Source: Benincasa hispida
Taxonomy: Eukaryota > Streptophyta > Magnoliopsida > Cucurbitales > Cucurbitaceae
Reading direction: 5' to 3'
DNA: 64,000 nucleotides
NCBI RefSeq assembly: GCF_009727055.1
Contig: NC_052349.1
Coordinates: 36,423,109-36,487,108, forward strand
Made by a program: the position numbers and the translations under genes. A model generated the notes under the pieces. That model saw only the letters and a list, made by a program, of their open reading frames with translations. It was not told the DNA's origin and made no database searches. Each line of letters begins with the position of its first letter. Within the stretch, counting starts at the first letter, position 1. Shown piece by piece: positions 22,080 to 34,856 of this stretch.

Positions 22080-23649
22080 TTTGCCTCGTGATTTTGATGC
22101 TAAATGTGCTTATGAAGATGGAGAAGAATGAGATAAATGAATATGATGAATAGAGATGAATGATTGAATGATTTCTCTCTTGGTGGGCGATGCGTTGGTA
22201 GTGGATGCATGCACACCTTGTGAATGCATACAAATTCTGTTAAGTTAGACCCAAGTATAAATCTAACTTAAGTTTTCTGGTAAGTCCAGGGTTGAACGTA
22301 GGGACACTAGAATGCTTCTAACACAGACTTTGTTTTTGGATCTAATACAGATGTTTCCTAATTAACTTAAGAAAATTTGGTTATTTACACTGAGCTAATG
22401 AGACACATGCAAGAAGAAATAGGAGAAGGAGAAAAGGATTTGATGGATGAATGGTTCTTAAGTGTAAGTGGTATGCATTGACTTCCTGGTAAGTTTAGCA
22501 AGCCTATGTGAGCGCAATGAAGATGAGATGAAGATGATACCGACACTTGTTTAAAATCTAAATGTGTGTGTTATGCGTTGGAAATTCTATTCTTTAGTTC
22601 ATGCTAAGTTCAACATCTCTCGATGCGAAAGCCACATGTAATCCCATCTTTAGGGTGCATGCGTTGGCCATAAAGAACATGCAAAAGACGTGAGCAACTC
22701 TATCTCTAGACTTATTTCACGCTCTGACTTAATGCATTCAATAGTTACATTGCTCTCTCGAGTGACTTAATTACTTAATTACTTAAATCAACTGATTAGG
22801 GAGACTTAAGCAACAGATTCCTACTCTTATTAAGTTAGAAAATTTCACAAGCACATACAATTTCGAAGGTAAATAGATGGAGAAGTGATAAATGGTCAAA
22901 TTTAAGATTGAATTAAAGATAACCGGTGTTTATACAAACAATCTCAGCTTAATGAAATGAAATGGTGAATAGAAGTGAAATGTGAAAAGTAGAAGTCAAG
23001 CTAGAGAGTTTAGTCTCTTGTCCTCTTTGGCTTGTTTTTCATGCTTTCTATAAACCAACGTGGTAGAGGAGTTGAAGAAGATATCTCTTTCAAGCTTCTC
23101 TCTAACGACACCTCTTGATCAACGGTCAAATGATATCTTCCCCCTATTACTTGCTTACAAACGGAAGATGCTATCTATTGTTGCTGAAAATAAAAGTTTC
23201 TAACTGGCCAACTCTAATTCTGAAGGTGGCTTCTCCTTATATAGGCAAATCTCAACAACTTAGTGATTGGACCTATAATAATTCCATACCCTGGAGCAAC
23301 TGCCTACCATTTCTGAAATGTTCAGACTTCGCTCAATTAGATGCCCATGCCTGCAAGTGTTGATTTGGCAGGAAATGCAGAGCCAATGTATCCTTCATGC
23401 GTTGAATATTCTCGAGCGCATACCACTTGCGTTGGCCTTGGCTGCAACACTTAGTAGATTTCTTTGATTTCTGCATTGAGATGCATTAGTGAAGCAACTT
23501 TTTACTTTAAAAAAGATACTTTTGTATAAGTTCACTACATGAATGGAATTTTATGCGTTTTTATTTCATAATAAGTGTGTTTATATCACTAAAGATCCTA
23601 ATTATTCCAACTTTGAGAGAACAATAACTTGAAGTTTTACAAGTTATCA
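22080..23649 (-). repeat. LTR of a large gypsy family (copy X1)
   Basis: On the minus strand the LTR starts TGATAACTTGTAAAACTTC at 23649. The adjoining 23650-23686 reads on that strand as CTCGAGGACGAACATTG then AAAATCTAAGGGTG. This is the usual end of the interior and polypurine tract of Tat/Retand-type gypsy elements. Short words such as ATGCGTTG and the phrase AAGTATAAATCTAACTTA link it with the copies at 23687 and 49144. The left edge is approximate. Confidence 0.55.
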
Positions 23650-23686
23650 CACCCTTAGATTTTGAACAATGTTCGTCCTCGAGTAT

Positions 23687-25154
23687 TGATGCGTTGTAAA
23701 TGTGATGCAATAATGGTATGAAATTGCGGTGATTCATTATGCGTTGCACATGCAAGTTTTCCTAGTAAAACCTAAGTATAAATCTCACTAGGTTTCCTGA
23801 TAAGTCCAGGACCGAACACAAGGACTACTGAGTTACTATGCGACAGTAAATTTGATTCATTTGCGGTGGCACAAACAAATAAGTTGGTTGGTGTTTTGTT
23901 TAAGTATATTTCCTATGCGACGAATTCGAGTAAAGAGTTGATGAAATCGAGAATTACAATGAGTATGCGATGAACGGGTTGAGAAGAGATTTAGTTAACA
24001 TTTCCTAAGATTGCATTCAAGTTATGCGATCATGCTACACACACACGACAACATGTCATCTCTCAATGCAAATGCCATAGTTCCTATTTCTCAAACGCAT
24101 GCGATGTATACGATAATGTCGATAGGACTTATGTTAAGCCTCTATTCTTTTCTATGCGATGATGAATGATACACACATACATAAGGTGACCGCATACTAT
24201 CATACCCTATTTCTAGGGTGCATGCGATGCATAATAGCAAACAGAACTTATGTCTAAGTTTCTATCTCTTGCTTATGCGGTTCTAATCTGACTCTCTCAA
24301 GTCTAGATTCTTTCTTTAGACTACTCTCTCAAGTATCTCCAAAGGGTGAATGACGCATACATAAGACAAGATGATCGCATAAGGTGTAAATCTTAGGTCA
24401 TGCTAGCTAAGTACTTCTTAACCCATTCAAAAATTTAGCTATTCATGCGAGATGTGGAGAGATTGAATAGATGGTGAGATGAAAATTTCATTTTCTATAA
24501 ATAAAGTGCAGAATACAAAACAATAATAAAATGTAGGGATAGAAAGCCTGGTAGCAATGTCTTGCTTCTCGTGGCTTTTTACACTGTCTTTTCACTCCAA
24601 CTCTGCCTAGAAGAATATCTTTGCTAGCTTCTCGGTAGTCTTTCGAGTTATCCAAGAATGATCTCTCGACATCTTCTTCTCTTCGCTCGTCTCTGTCTTC
24701 TAAGTATAAGAATAACTACAAACTAACGACTATCTATTTTTTATATGATTTAACTTGTTGACCATTTTACAATGGTGACCTCCAGTATTTATAGAGCACA
24801 AGGTGAAGAAGCTTTTCTCTTTAATGATTACAATGATGGGCGGTAATTAAATCTCCTGCTCTGATGCGCTGATTAATGGTCATCGAAAAGTTGAGTGTAC
24901 TTGTTATAGTGTGTCGTTAACGGTTTGTCAACTAAATTCAGATTCGACCGTCATCAGCTTTCCGTCCAATCATGATTTATTATGTTTTCACCTTGATGCA
25001 TTGTCTTTATGCGTATATGCAACTATGGGCAAATGTCCTTCACTACTAACTCTTATCTAAGCATATATGCATTGTATTTTTCTTATCTAAGCATATATGC
25101 ATAGTTAAGTAATAGTCATCTATTCAACATCCATAGACGACTATTACCCAACAA
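23687..25154 (-). repeat. Related LTR (copy X2)
   Basis: Plus-strand ends are TGATGCGTTG and TTACCCAACA, so on the minus strand it starts TGTTGGGTAA and ends CGCATCA. It shares AAGTATAAATCTCACTAGG and the phrase around GTCCAGGACCGAACACAAGG with X1. It abuts the interior end of X1 on the left and a copia integrase fragment on the right. Flanking 5-mers do not match, so it is not a simple solo LTR. Confidence 0.5.
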
Positions 25155-25735
25155 AATAGCAATTAATAGTTCTTGAGTTCAATTTTCTTTCATTAGGCCT
25201 ATAAGGCCTAGCCTCAGCTGGACAACCCCAGATGTGAAGATGCCTAATACTAGGCTTCTTTCCTGTCCACGACTCATAAGGGGTTTTGGCTACTACTTTA
25301 CTAGGTACCCTATTAAGAATATATGCTGCAGTCTTTAGTGCCTCACCCCAGAGGGATTATGGTAGAGAATAATGACTAATCATACTTCTTACCATATCCT
25401 TAAGTGTTCTATTTCGCCTTTCTACTACACCATTCATACTGGGTTTGCCCGACATAGTGTATTGCGGGATGATTCCACATTCCTCTAAGTATTTGGCAAA
25501 GGGCCTTGAACGTTGTTCCCTTGATCCATCATATCTACCGTAATATTCACCACCATGATTAGATTTGATAGCCTTAATTTTCTTTCCAAGTTGAAGTTAC
25601 TTCAACTTTGAAAGACTTGAAAATGTCCAAAGATTGAGACTTCTCATGAATTAAATATAGGTACCCATATCTTGAATAGTCGATAATTTGACTTTACAAT
25701 GTTAGTAGTGGAGTTGGGACGCGTTGGTCTTAGTT
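25155..25735 (-). pseudogene. Copia integrase fragment
   Basis: Minus-strand reading gives the C-terminal half of a copia integrase core: GKKIKAIKSNHGGEYYGRY, YLEECGIIPQYTMSGKPSMN (Pro/Gly-Lys segment), GVVERRNRTLKDMVRSMISH with the catalytic Glu, then LWGEALKTAAYILNRVPSK and GKKPSIRHLHIWGCPAEARP. Several stops and frame changes are present. The copy at 23687 cuts it just after the HIWGC-to-RTINCYF segment. Confidence 0.85.
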
Positions 25736-26261
25736 CTTAACTTTGTTTTGGCTTACCTCCACTGGTGTCATGCGGGCATCCAACTATGGGTAAGTGCCAT
25801 TTCCAATTTTAACTCATATCATTGGGATTTTTCCTTTGCTTTGATAGTGGAGTTTGCTTATTACGTCTGAAATTAATTTTTTTTATGAATGAAATGAAAT
25901 TATGGAAATTTTATAACTAGAGAATGCATCAACTCGGACATCCCTCATCCTCAAATTTTGGAGATCAGTAAGGTCCTCATTGTTGAAAAAGAACTATAAA
26001 AATGCCCTAGAAATTTCAATAGGAGGTTTGATTGAGGCTTACACGCATGGGAAATCAAAATTATGTTTCATTTAGTAAGGTTTTATTCTTATATTTCTAT
26101 CGCCCAACTAAACATGTAAGTTATCAAATATTAATAATTTCATTAAGGAATCCTAGCTTGACGCAAGGCACAAAAGTAATAAAAGAAGGCATGAGAGGAA
26201 TACTTAAAGTCAAACTCAAGAATCATATTGATGTAAATTTCATTAATTGATCAAGAAATTG
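25736..26261. other. Unassigned AT-rich stretch
   Basis: I see no reliable element boundary or gene here. A 72-codon open frame at 26032-26250 has no recognisable domain. Confidence 0.5.
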
Positions 26262-26900
26262 ATATGGAATTAAAAAAAATGTGTAAACGAATAGAAAAGA
26301 AATTCAAATAAAATAAAAATGGCCAACACCCCCAAATTTAATTATGAGGTTGGCGCATCATCCTTGTGTTCAGGTGCAGGGTCTTCGTCCATGAATCTAA
26401 GGGGATTTCTCAAGTGTTGAGGCTGAGGAGGAAGGGTAAACATTCCCATCAAGACCTGGTTGATATACTACATTGTAAAGTCAAATTGGTCTTGGCTCTT
26501 TTGCATTTGTTGGCGCAGATAATCCTTTAGAGCAACGTTTTGGCGTTGCAGCGTTGATAGTTGCAAATGAAATGCTTCCATGGACGAGGGCCAAAGGTCT
26601 TATTTAATCTTGGATGAATTGTTTGATTTCATCCATATTGGCTTGGGGAGGAGGTGTGAGTGCGTTGGTTTGGAGAGGTTGGATTTCATAAGTCTCCTTA
26701 ATTGGGTCGTCAGTGGCTTGGGTGTTGTTGGTTCCCATCTAGTTGGCTCATAGACGGTCGTGGGAGGATTAAAGAAAGTAGGGGTGAGTTGAGAGGAGAA
26801 GGCTGAGGGCTTTGCGTTTCACCAATTTGATCACTATGCGTTTCATCGTGGGGCATTGGATCAATTAGGTCATCAACATGGGTTACGATTAAGGAAGGGA
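26262..26900 (-). repeat. Gag-like repeat, copy 1 (left part)
   Basis: This stretch is nearly the same as 34857-35480. On the minus strand both read a protein-like sequence with QQMQ...SYDQFNFTMQYINQVLMG and HEDPAP/DEDPTA ends, followed by a TTAAATTTGGGGGTGTTGG purine tract. That layout suggests the 3' interior end of a non-autonomous gypsy-type element. The copia element at 26901 interrupts it, and it resumes at 32771. Confidence 0.7.
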
Positions 26901-28594
26901 TGTTGGGATTGGTGTCCTAATTCTCCCGGTGGTCTCATAGTTTGTAAACATTTTGTACACATATTGTTATTAATAAAATAAATGTTATTTTATATGCATT
27001 TACTCAAATCTAATAAACAAGCGGTTATTTCATGTAACTTAAGCATGTATGTGAGACATACAAGTGGATCATGCCTTAAGTAATAATCTAAATAGACTGT
27101 AGTAGATGGATAAAGGAGGGATACCTTATCCTAGTGATACTACGGATATGACCCGCTTTGTAGATGTTACAAGTGTTGTAAAGTACTACAAATAGTTTGA
27201 TCTTGACCATTCATGTGGAGACATGCGAGCGGGGGTATCCTATACAAAGAGTTTGTATAAACCGGACCACGAGATGATTACTCTCTTTATATAACGCCAT
27301 TGTTAATTGAGACTTACATTTCACTAAAATGACCATAGGTGACATGACCTTAATTCTGTGTGAGTTGGGAACTTCAACCTATGAGGGCGGTCCTTTGATT
27401 AGTATGGGTGAGAGTGGCCAAATTGCCAACTCAACAAGCCTACCTTTTTGGGGATTCGTCTGATTGGGGAGCTAGGAACTCAGCTACACAAGACAAAATT
27501 CACTCATTGCCCGAAGTAGGGGTAAGTAGATAAATTGCTCCCTTAAGGGCTGATTCCAGGTCTTAAACATAGTGGCCACACCCGCTCTTTGGAAGAGAGG
27601 ACTCAGTCATAGTAGGACTATGACTTATTATTCATTAGAGGAATCAGTGGTACTTAAGGAGTTAGATGTAACTACAGGGACAAAACGGTAAATTGACCCA
27701 GCTGTACTTACGAGCGATTTACAAAGGGTCATCACACTGTTGATTGGTTATATGAACATATAAATATATCTGTAGTGAGAATAGTGCAGTTGTTGGTCTT
27801 TAGTGGAGTGACCAATAGTTAACGGATGATGGATCTCGTGACTAAAGAGTTTAGCCAGTTATTCACGTACCGTTGGAGCTTCAAGCTACAGGTCCATGAG
27901 GTCCCCTTGGTAGCTCAATGGGTTCAAGTTGAGAATCAGATTTTGGGTTAGTTTGAAGTGTTTAAATTAACAAGAGAAAGTTTAATTATATGTGATATAA
28001 TTAAATTAATTAAATTATATGTGATATAATCGATATGATGTATTAGATACATCAATTAGAGGAATTAATATAAATATGATTTATATTAAATAAGGAGAAA
28101 AGAACTATGGTTTAAATATTACATATGATGTGATATTAAAACTATAGGTTATAAATGTAATATGATAAGTTAATTATTATATTTATTTATAATAAAAACA
28201 ATTATGAGATAATTGTTTAGTTGGTTATTTATTTTCTCCATTAACCGTACAAGTAGGAGGTTAATTTTAGTTTTTAATAACTGAAGAATAAAATGAAAAG
28301 AGTTTTCATTTTATGGACAATCGCTTTATTATAGCATTACTAATCGTTTGCTCACGAGAGACTAAACGATCTAGCGAGAGACTAAATGATCGTCTAAACA
28401 ATCAAGCGATATTTGCTAGACAATCGGCTCTAAATGATTGAGCGAGAGACTAAACGATTGGTTAGACGATTGCTCATGAGAGCAAGATATTATTAGATGA
28501 TTGGCTAGACGATTTTCATTAGAGCAAGATATTACTAGACGATTGGCTAGACGATTCTTACGACAGCGAGAGATTACTAAACGATCAAGTACTT
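26901..28594 (+). repeat. 5' LTR of copia A (3' part deleted)
   Basis: About 1.69 kb aligns with the first part of 30668-32770. It includes a short-repeat block with GACTAAACGATC words, and three 42-43-bp units at 28456-28582. Confidence 0.85.
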
Positions 28595-30540
28595 GTGACT
28601 AACCCTAAAAAGTTGGAACCGCGTTCGAAAGTTTGTCTCTTTGTAGACTACCCTAAAGAAATGAGAGGTGGATATTTCTATGATCAGAGTGAGAACAGGG
28701 TATTTGTATCGACAAATGCTATCTTCTAGGAAGAAGACCACATCACAGATCATAAACCATAAAGTAAACTTGTTTTAAATGAGATTTCTGATGAGACTAC
28801 TGAGAGTTCAACAAGAGTTGTTGAACAGACTGATAGATCAACAAAAGTTGTTGATATCGGTTCATCTAGTCAACCATTTCAAGAGTTAAGACTGCCTCGA
28901 CGTAATGAAAGAGTTGCAAACCCATCGAAACATTACATGGGTTTGACTGAAGCCCAAAACATCATATCTGATGATGGAGTTGAGGATCCTTTGTCTTATA
29001 AGCAAGCAATGGAGGATGTTGACAAAGATGAGTGGACTAAAGCCATGAATCAGGAAATGGAGTCTATGTACTTCAATTCCATATGGGAACTTGTGGATCA
29101 ACCTGATGGGGTAAAACCTATAGGGTGCAAGTGGATCTAGAAGGGAAAACGAGGTGTAGATGGAAATGTGCAAACCTTTAAGGCTAGACTCGTGGTAAAG
29201 GGTTATACCCAAGTTGAGGGAGTGGACTATGAGGAAACTTTCTCACCTGTTATCATATTGAAGTTTATCAGGATTCTCCTGTCCATAGCCACATTTTATG
29301 ATTATGAGATATGACAAATGGACGTCAAGACTGCCTTTTTGAATGGTAATCTTGAGGAGACCATTTACATGGCTCAACCAAAGGGATTCATTATTCTAAA
29401 TCAAGAGTTAAAAGTTTGCAAGCTTAAAAGGTCCATTTATGGGCTGAAATAAGCATCTAGGTCATGCAACATTAGATTTGATAGTGCTATCAAATCATTT
29501 GGCTTTGATCAAAATATTGATGAGCCTTGTGTTTACAGAAAAATCATCCACAACTTAGTAGCTTTCCTGGTGCTGTATGTGGATGATATCCTACTCATTG
29601 GGAATGATGTAGGTTTTCTGACTGACATTAAAACGTGGCTAGCCACCCAATTCCAAATGAAAGATTTGGGAAAGGCACAACTTTTTCTAGGGATCCAGAT
29701 CATTCGGGATCATAAGAACAAGAGGTTGACCTTGTCTCAAGCATTGTACATTGACAAGATGTTGATCAGGTACTCGATGCAGAATTCCAAGAGGAGTTTA
29801 TTACCCTGCAGGCATGGAATCGTTTTTTCTAAGGAACAATGTCCTAAGACACCTCAAGAGGTTGAGGTAATGAGACAGATTCTCTATGTTTCGACTGTTG
29901 GAAGCCTCATGTATGCAATGTTATGTACTAGACTTGACATTTGCTATGCAGTAGGGATTGTCAGTCGATATCAATCCAATCCAGGATTAGATCATTGGAC
30001 GATGGTCAAAATGATTCTCAAGTATCTTCGGAGAACGAGGGACTAGATTCTCGTGTATGGAGGTAAGGATTTGATCCTTACAGGATACATAGACTCTGAC
30101 TTTTAGACTGATAGAGATTCTCAGAAATCGACATTAGGGTTAGTGTTCACTCTGAATGGAGGAGTTGTAGTTTTGTGAAGCATCAAGCAAGGATGCATTG
30201 CAGACTCCACTATGGAAGTCAAATACGTAGCCGCTTGTGAAGCTGCTAAAGAGGTTGTTTTTCTTAGGAAGTTCCTTACAAATTTGGAAGTTGTTCCAAA
30301 TATGTCTTTGCCGATCACACTCTATTGTGATAACAGCGGGGCTGTGGCAAATTCATGGAACCTTAGAGTTACTGAAGAGGCAAGCATATTGAATAGAAGT
30401 ATCATTTGATCAGGGAGATTGTGCATCACGGTGATGTGATAACGAAGATCGCGTCGGAGCACAATGTTGCTGATCCGTTTATAAAGGCTCTCATGCTAAA
30501 GTGTTCGAGGGTCATTTGGAGAGTTTGAGTTTAGGGACAT
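28595..30540 (+). pseudogene. Copia A integrase end, reverse transcriptase and RNase H
   Basis: Reading starts in the integrase C-terminus (DYPKEMRGGYFYDQSENRVF). RT follows: [58 protein letters not shown] and LVLYVDDILLIGND with the intact YVDD box. RNase H shows SLMYAMLCTRLDICYAVGIV, EVKYVAACEAAKE and LYCDNSGAVANS. At least six stops are present (near 29138, 29312, 29450, 30044, 30104 and 30176). RNase H is followed by an AD-F-KA ending near 30490. Confidence 0.9.
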
Positions 30541-30667
30541 GCGACACCTTGTCTAAGGTAAGTGGGAGATGATCTGGGGTATAGAGTATGCCCTAGTTTA
30601 TTGTATATTGTACTATTTTTTATGTATTGTACATTAGTCTCCTGAGGCATTAGGACAAGTGGAAAAT

Positions 30668-32770
30668 TGTTGGGATTTGTGTCCTAATTCTCTCGGTGGT
30701 CTCGTAGTTTGTAAACATTTTATACACACATTGTTATTAATAAAATAAATGTTATTTTATATGCATTTACTCAAATCCAATAAACTAAGATCCGTGATTA
30801 TTTCATGTAACTTAAGCATGTATATGAGACGTACAAGTGGATCATGCCTTAAGTTATAACTTAAATGGTCTGTAGTAGATGGATAAAGGAGGGATACCTT
30901 ATCCTGGTGACACTACGGATACAACCCAATTTGTAGATGTTACAAGTGTTGTAAAGTGCTACAAATGGTCTGATCCTAACCATTCATGTGAAGACATGTG
31001 AGCGGAGGTATCCTATACAAAGAGTTTGTATAAGACCAGACCACGAGATGATTAGTCTCTTTATATAACGCTGTTGATAATTGAGACTTACATTTCGCTA
31101 AAATGACCGTAGGTGATATGACCTTAATACTGAGTGAGTTGGGAACTCCTGCCTATGAGGGCGGTCCTTTGATTAGTATGGGTGAGAGTGGCCAGATTGC
31201 CAACTTAACAAGCCTACCTTTTTGGGGATTCGTCTGATTGGGGAGCTGGGAACTCAGCTATACAAGACGGAATTCACTCATTCCCTGAAACAGGAGTAAG
31301 TAGATAAATTGCTCTCTTAAGGGCTGATGCCGGGTCTTGAACATAGTGGCCACACCCTCTTTTTGGAAGAGAGGACTCAGTCACAGTAGGACTATGACTT
31401 ATTATTCACTAGAGGAATCAGTGGTACTTAAAGAGTTAGATGTAACTACAGGGAAAAAACGATAAATTGGCCCAACTATACTTATGAGTGAATTGTGAAA
31501 GGTCATCGCATTGTTGATTGGTTATATGGACACAGAAATATATCTGTAGTGAGAAGAGTGCAACTATCGGTCTTTAGTGAAGTGACCAACAATTAACGGA
31601 TGGTGGATCTCGTGACTAAAGAGTTTAGTTAGTTATTCACGTACCGTTGGAGCTTCAAGCTACAAGTCCATGAGGTCCCATTGGTAGCTCAATGGGTTCA
31701 AGTTGAGAATCAGATTTTGGATTAGTTTGAAGTGTTCAAATTAACCAGAGGAAATTTAATTATATGTGATATAATTAAATTAATTAAATTATATGTGATA
31801 TAATCGATATGATGTATTAGATACATCAATTGGAGGAATTAATATAAATAGATTTATATTAAATAAGGAGAAAAGAACTATGGTTTAAATATTATAAATG
31901 ATGTGATACTAAAACTATAGGTTATAAAAATAAAAACAATTATGAGATGATTGTTTAGTTGGTTGTTTATTTTCTTCATTAACGTGCAAGTGGGAGGTTA
32001 ATTTTAGTTTTTAATAACTAAAGAATAAAATGAAAAGAGTTTTCATTTTATGGATGATCGCTTTATTATAGCATTACTAATCGTTTGCTCACGAGAGACT
32101 ATACAATAGCCCTCACGAGAGACTAAACGATCTAGCGAGAGACTAAATGATCATGTAAACGATCAAGCGAGATTTGCTAGATGATCGACTCTAAACGATA
32201 GAGTGAGAGACTAAATGATCAGTTAGACGATTGCTCACGAGAGCGAGATATTACTAGACAATTGGCTAGACGATTCTCACGAGAGCGAGAGATTACTAAA
32301 TGATCAAGTACTTTCAGTCTATGCGATAGACAAAACCTTTCTCCCACTTACTTGATTGTGTAGTTTGATCGTTTTCTTCCTCCTTCCTTCTACCAAATTC
32401 ACACAGAGCTCACACCTCATGAATTCTCACTCCGAGAATACCAAGGTTGCCGAATGGCAGTGTCGAAAGATTGTTGTTTGAGGAGCAGACTGTTCGTGAT
32501 TGTAACGACAGCGAGAGGTTGGCTAGATAATTGCTCACGATAGCGAGATGTTGCTGTGTGGTTGCTCACAAAAGCGAGAGATTTCTAGAAGAAGAGTTCT
32601 TTAAAGGTATGTCTCTCAATTCCTGTTATATTTAGTTAAGAAAGCATGCTGTAATTTTCTTTATAATGCATAACTATTCTTGTATGTTTGTGAATGCATT
32701 TATTCTTACACAATGGGCTTGCAAAGATTTTGCTTCTGCTCACTGGTTTTTTTCTATAAGAGTTCTTTTA
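30668..32770 (+). repeat. 3' LTR of copia A
   Basis: This LTR is about 2.1 kb and is preceded by GGACAAGTGGAAAAT. It carries two copies of the 42-43-bp unit (32217-32301) where the 5' LTR has three. It lacks about 40 bp present in the 5' LTR near 28160-28195. Substitutions between the two LTRs are frequent, so this is an old insertion. Confidence 0.87.
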
Positions 32771-32990
32771 AGGGAGAGGTAAGTTGAGGTCCAAGATAGT
32801 GGTGTCCTCGTACTCTAACGCCAGCTTAGCTTTAGATTTTTGCTCTTCTTATGAAGCTTCATTGTTAGGCTCATTATCAAGAGGCTTGATACGTTTTCTT
32901 TTCACCGCACGTTTTGAAGGTTGAGGTTTTGATGCCTTGGGTTTGGAAGGTAGACTTGGTTGGTTAGGCGAGCCTCAAAGCAGATGCCTG
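32771..32990 (-). repeat. Gag-like repeat, copy 1 (right part)
   Basis: It continues copy 1 after the copia insertion and matches 35488-35665, including the TTTTGATGCCTTGGGTTTGG stretch. It ends where the hAT-like coding relic begins. Confidence 0.65.
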
Positions 32991-33780
32991 ACTTGCTTGA
33001 TGTCCATTAAACCTTCACCTAATTGGGATTCGTTGTTGAGTATGGTATCTGATTTCTGTCATAGTCATGATATTCTCAATCAGTTACAAATTTACAACAT
33101 TATCATGTTGAAATTTTCGGTATCATCATTGATATACAACTTCAAGAGGTGAAACTGAAACAAATACTGAATTGCTTCTCTGTGTAACATGTCTAAATCC
33201 GAATAATTCATTTATTTCTTTTGATAGAAAAAAGCTTAGTTAACTTGCTCAATTTTACCTAAGAGACTTTTTAGCTATTGAACTCTCTATGTTTGAGAAT
33301 CAACTTCAAAATTATATTATTGATATGCGTTCAAATATTGAGTTTGTTCAGCTAAAAAGCATATGTGATCTTGTAGTAAAAATGGTCCTAACAGATAAAG
33401 ACAAGGTTTATCCATTAGTTTACAAATTACTCATCTTAACGTTGATTTTACCTGTTGTTAGCTCATGTAGAGAGAACATCTTTTGCTATGTATATTGTGA
33501 AGACTTGATTGCGTAATCTAATGGGAGGTCAATGAATGAATCATTGTCTTATAGCTTATATTGAAAATGATTTATTTGATAAGTTATATACTGAAGTTTT
33601 CATGGATCGATTTCTAAACATGAAATCTCGTAGATGAAAATTGCAATGTATTAAATTAGTTAATTTATGAAGTCATGAACACTTTTTTTTTTTTTACATT
33701 CATTTATAGAATTTTTTTTGTTAGATTTGTACATATAGTGCCCCCCTATATAGAATTCCTTGCTCCGCCATTGCAAAGAA
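32991..33780 (+). pseudogene. hAT-like transposase C-terminus (ZMYM1/TTF-type)
   Basis: The clearest frame, 33289-33516, reads FENQLQNYIIDMRSNIEFVQ and DKVYPLVYKLLILTLILPVV. This is the hAT dimerisation region of plant zinc-finger MYM1-like transposases. Out-of-frame pieces before it (SVSSLIYNFKR) and after it (IAYIENDLFDKLYTEVFMDR then FLNMKSRR) belong to the same protein. The sequence ends with a CCCCCCTATATAG...GCTCCGCC motif often seen at the end of such copies. Stops and frame changes make it a relic. Confidence 0.75.
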
Positions 33781-34856
33781 TGACACCAACTCTCCAAAAT
33801 TCTCCTTTATCTAGCTTGATTCAATCTCTTTCAAGCTGAAGCCTATATACTTTTTCTTTCGATATAAGTGTTCGAATAAGGATGTGCAACAATAGAGAGG
33901 ATCAAACAACAATGTTGCTCCAAGGTTCTCAAACAAAGGATGAAAGAGTGGTGATTTTTTAGAGTTTCTCCAAGGAAATGAAGCTTGATGATTTGGGGAA
34001 GTTTTTGTCACCTTTTATTGACCTAAGGGTGTTTATTTAAAGGATTAGGCTTGGATGGGTTAGACATACTAAGTCTAACCTTTTTTTGGGGCATGGATTT
34101 ATGATGCCTTGGCTTCTTACACCATTTTTCATGGGTTTGAATAGTAAACACTATTCAAACCCACGTGTTATCTTTTTCCCCCCCCAATTTAATCTCGGAA
34201 GTTCGACAACCAACTTCCGGTGACCACCACTGACCAACGCCAACTGCCACCTCTGACAACCATTGTCGACCAACCTTTGACCACTACTTCTGACAAACCA
34301 CCGACAAACTTTCGACTAACAACTCTGGCGACCACCGCCAATCAACCTTGAAAAAAATTAATAAAAAACCTTTTTATTATATAACAAACAAAAAAAAAAA
34401 CTTGTATATAAAAATACTTTTAAGAAAGAGTGGTCAAACACATGTGTATTTTTATTTTAAGGAGTTTTTATAAAAAATGTTTAAGTAAAAATGAATTTTG
34501 ACAAACATTTTTTTTTCTAAGTCATTCCAAACAAGCCCTTAGTTTAATTACAACAATATTTTAAAAAATATACTTTCTCTTTCTTATAATTTTTTTTTTC
34601 TTTTGGAGTTTTTCAAAATTATTATTATAAATTATTTTTTTTAATTCTCTCTTTTCCCTTGGAAGACTTAGAATCGTTTTTTAAACGTAAAGGATTAAAA
34701 TATTGGAAACAATTTAGTAGCCAAATAAAAACTAAACCTCAAAATTTACAATTTTTTTATTCCTTAAATGTAATTTGATAAAAAAAGGGTAATTGTTTTA
34801 AATGATAAAACTGCTGAAAATATTTTCAAATATAGCAAAATATCACTATTTACACG
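33781..34856. other. Unassigned intergenic stretch
   Basis: 33781-34180 has no recognised feature. 34190-34335 is a run of imperfect GACAACCACCGAC-like words that resembles the block at 10940-11330. 34340-34856 is very AT-rich. Confidence 0.5.

Larger units (their letters stand above)
26901..32770 (+). mobile_element. Ty1/copia element A with internal deletion
   Basis: The LTRs start TGTTGGGATT at 26901 and 30668. A 5-bp duplication AGGGA (26896-26900 and 32771-32775) flanks the element. The repeat it interrupts resumes precisely at 32771. The 5' LTR is cut at about 28594 and joins straight to the end of the integrase coding region. The last part of the LTR, the primer site, gag, protease and most of integrase are therefore gone. 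RT and RNase H remain with several stops. The right edge ends TTTTA rather than CA, so the last bases may have decayed. Confidence 0.88.

Noticed and set aside
26032..26250. 72-codon open frame as a host gene
   Set aside because: No domain, AT-rich context and repeat-bounded on both sides.
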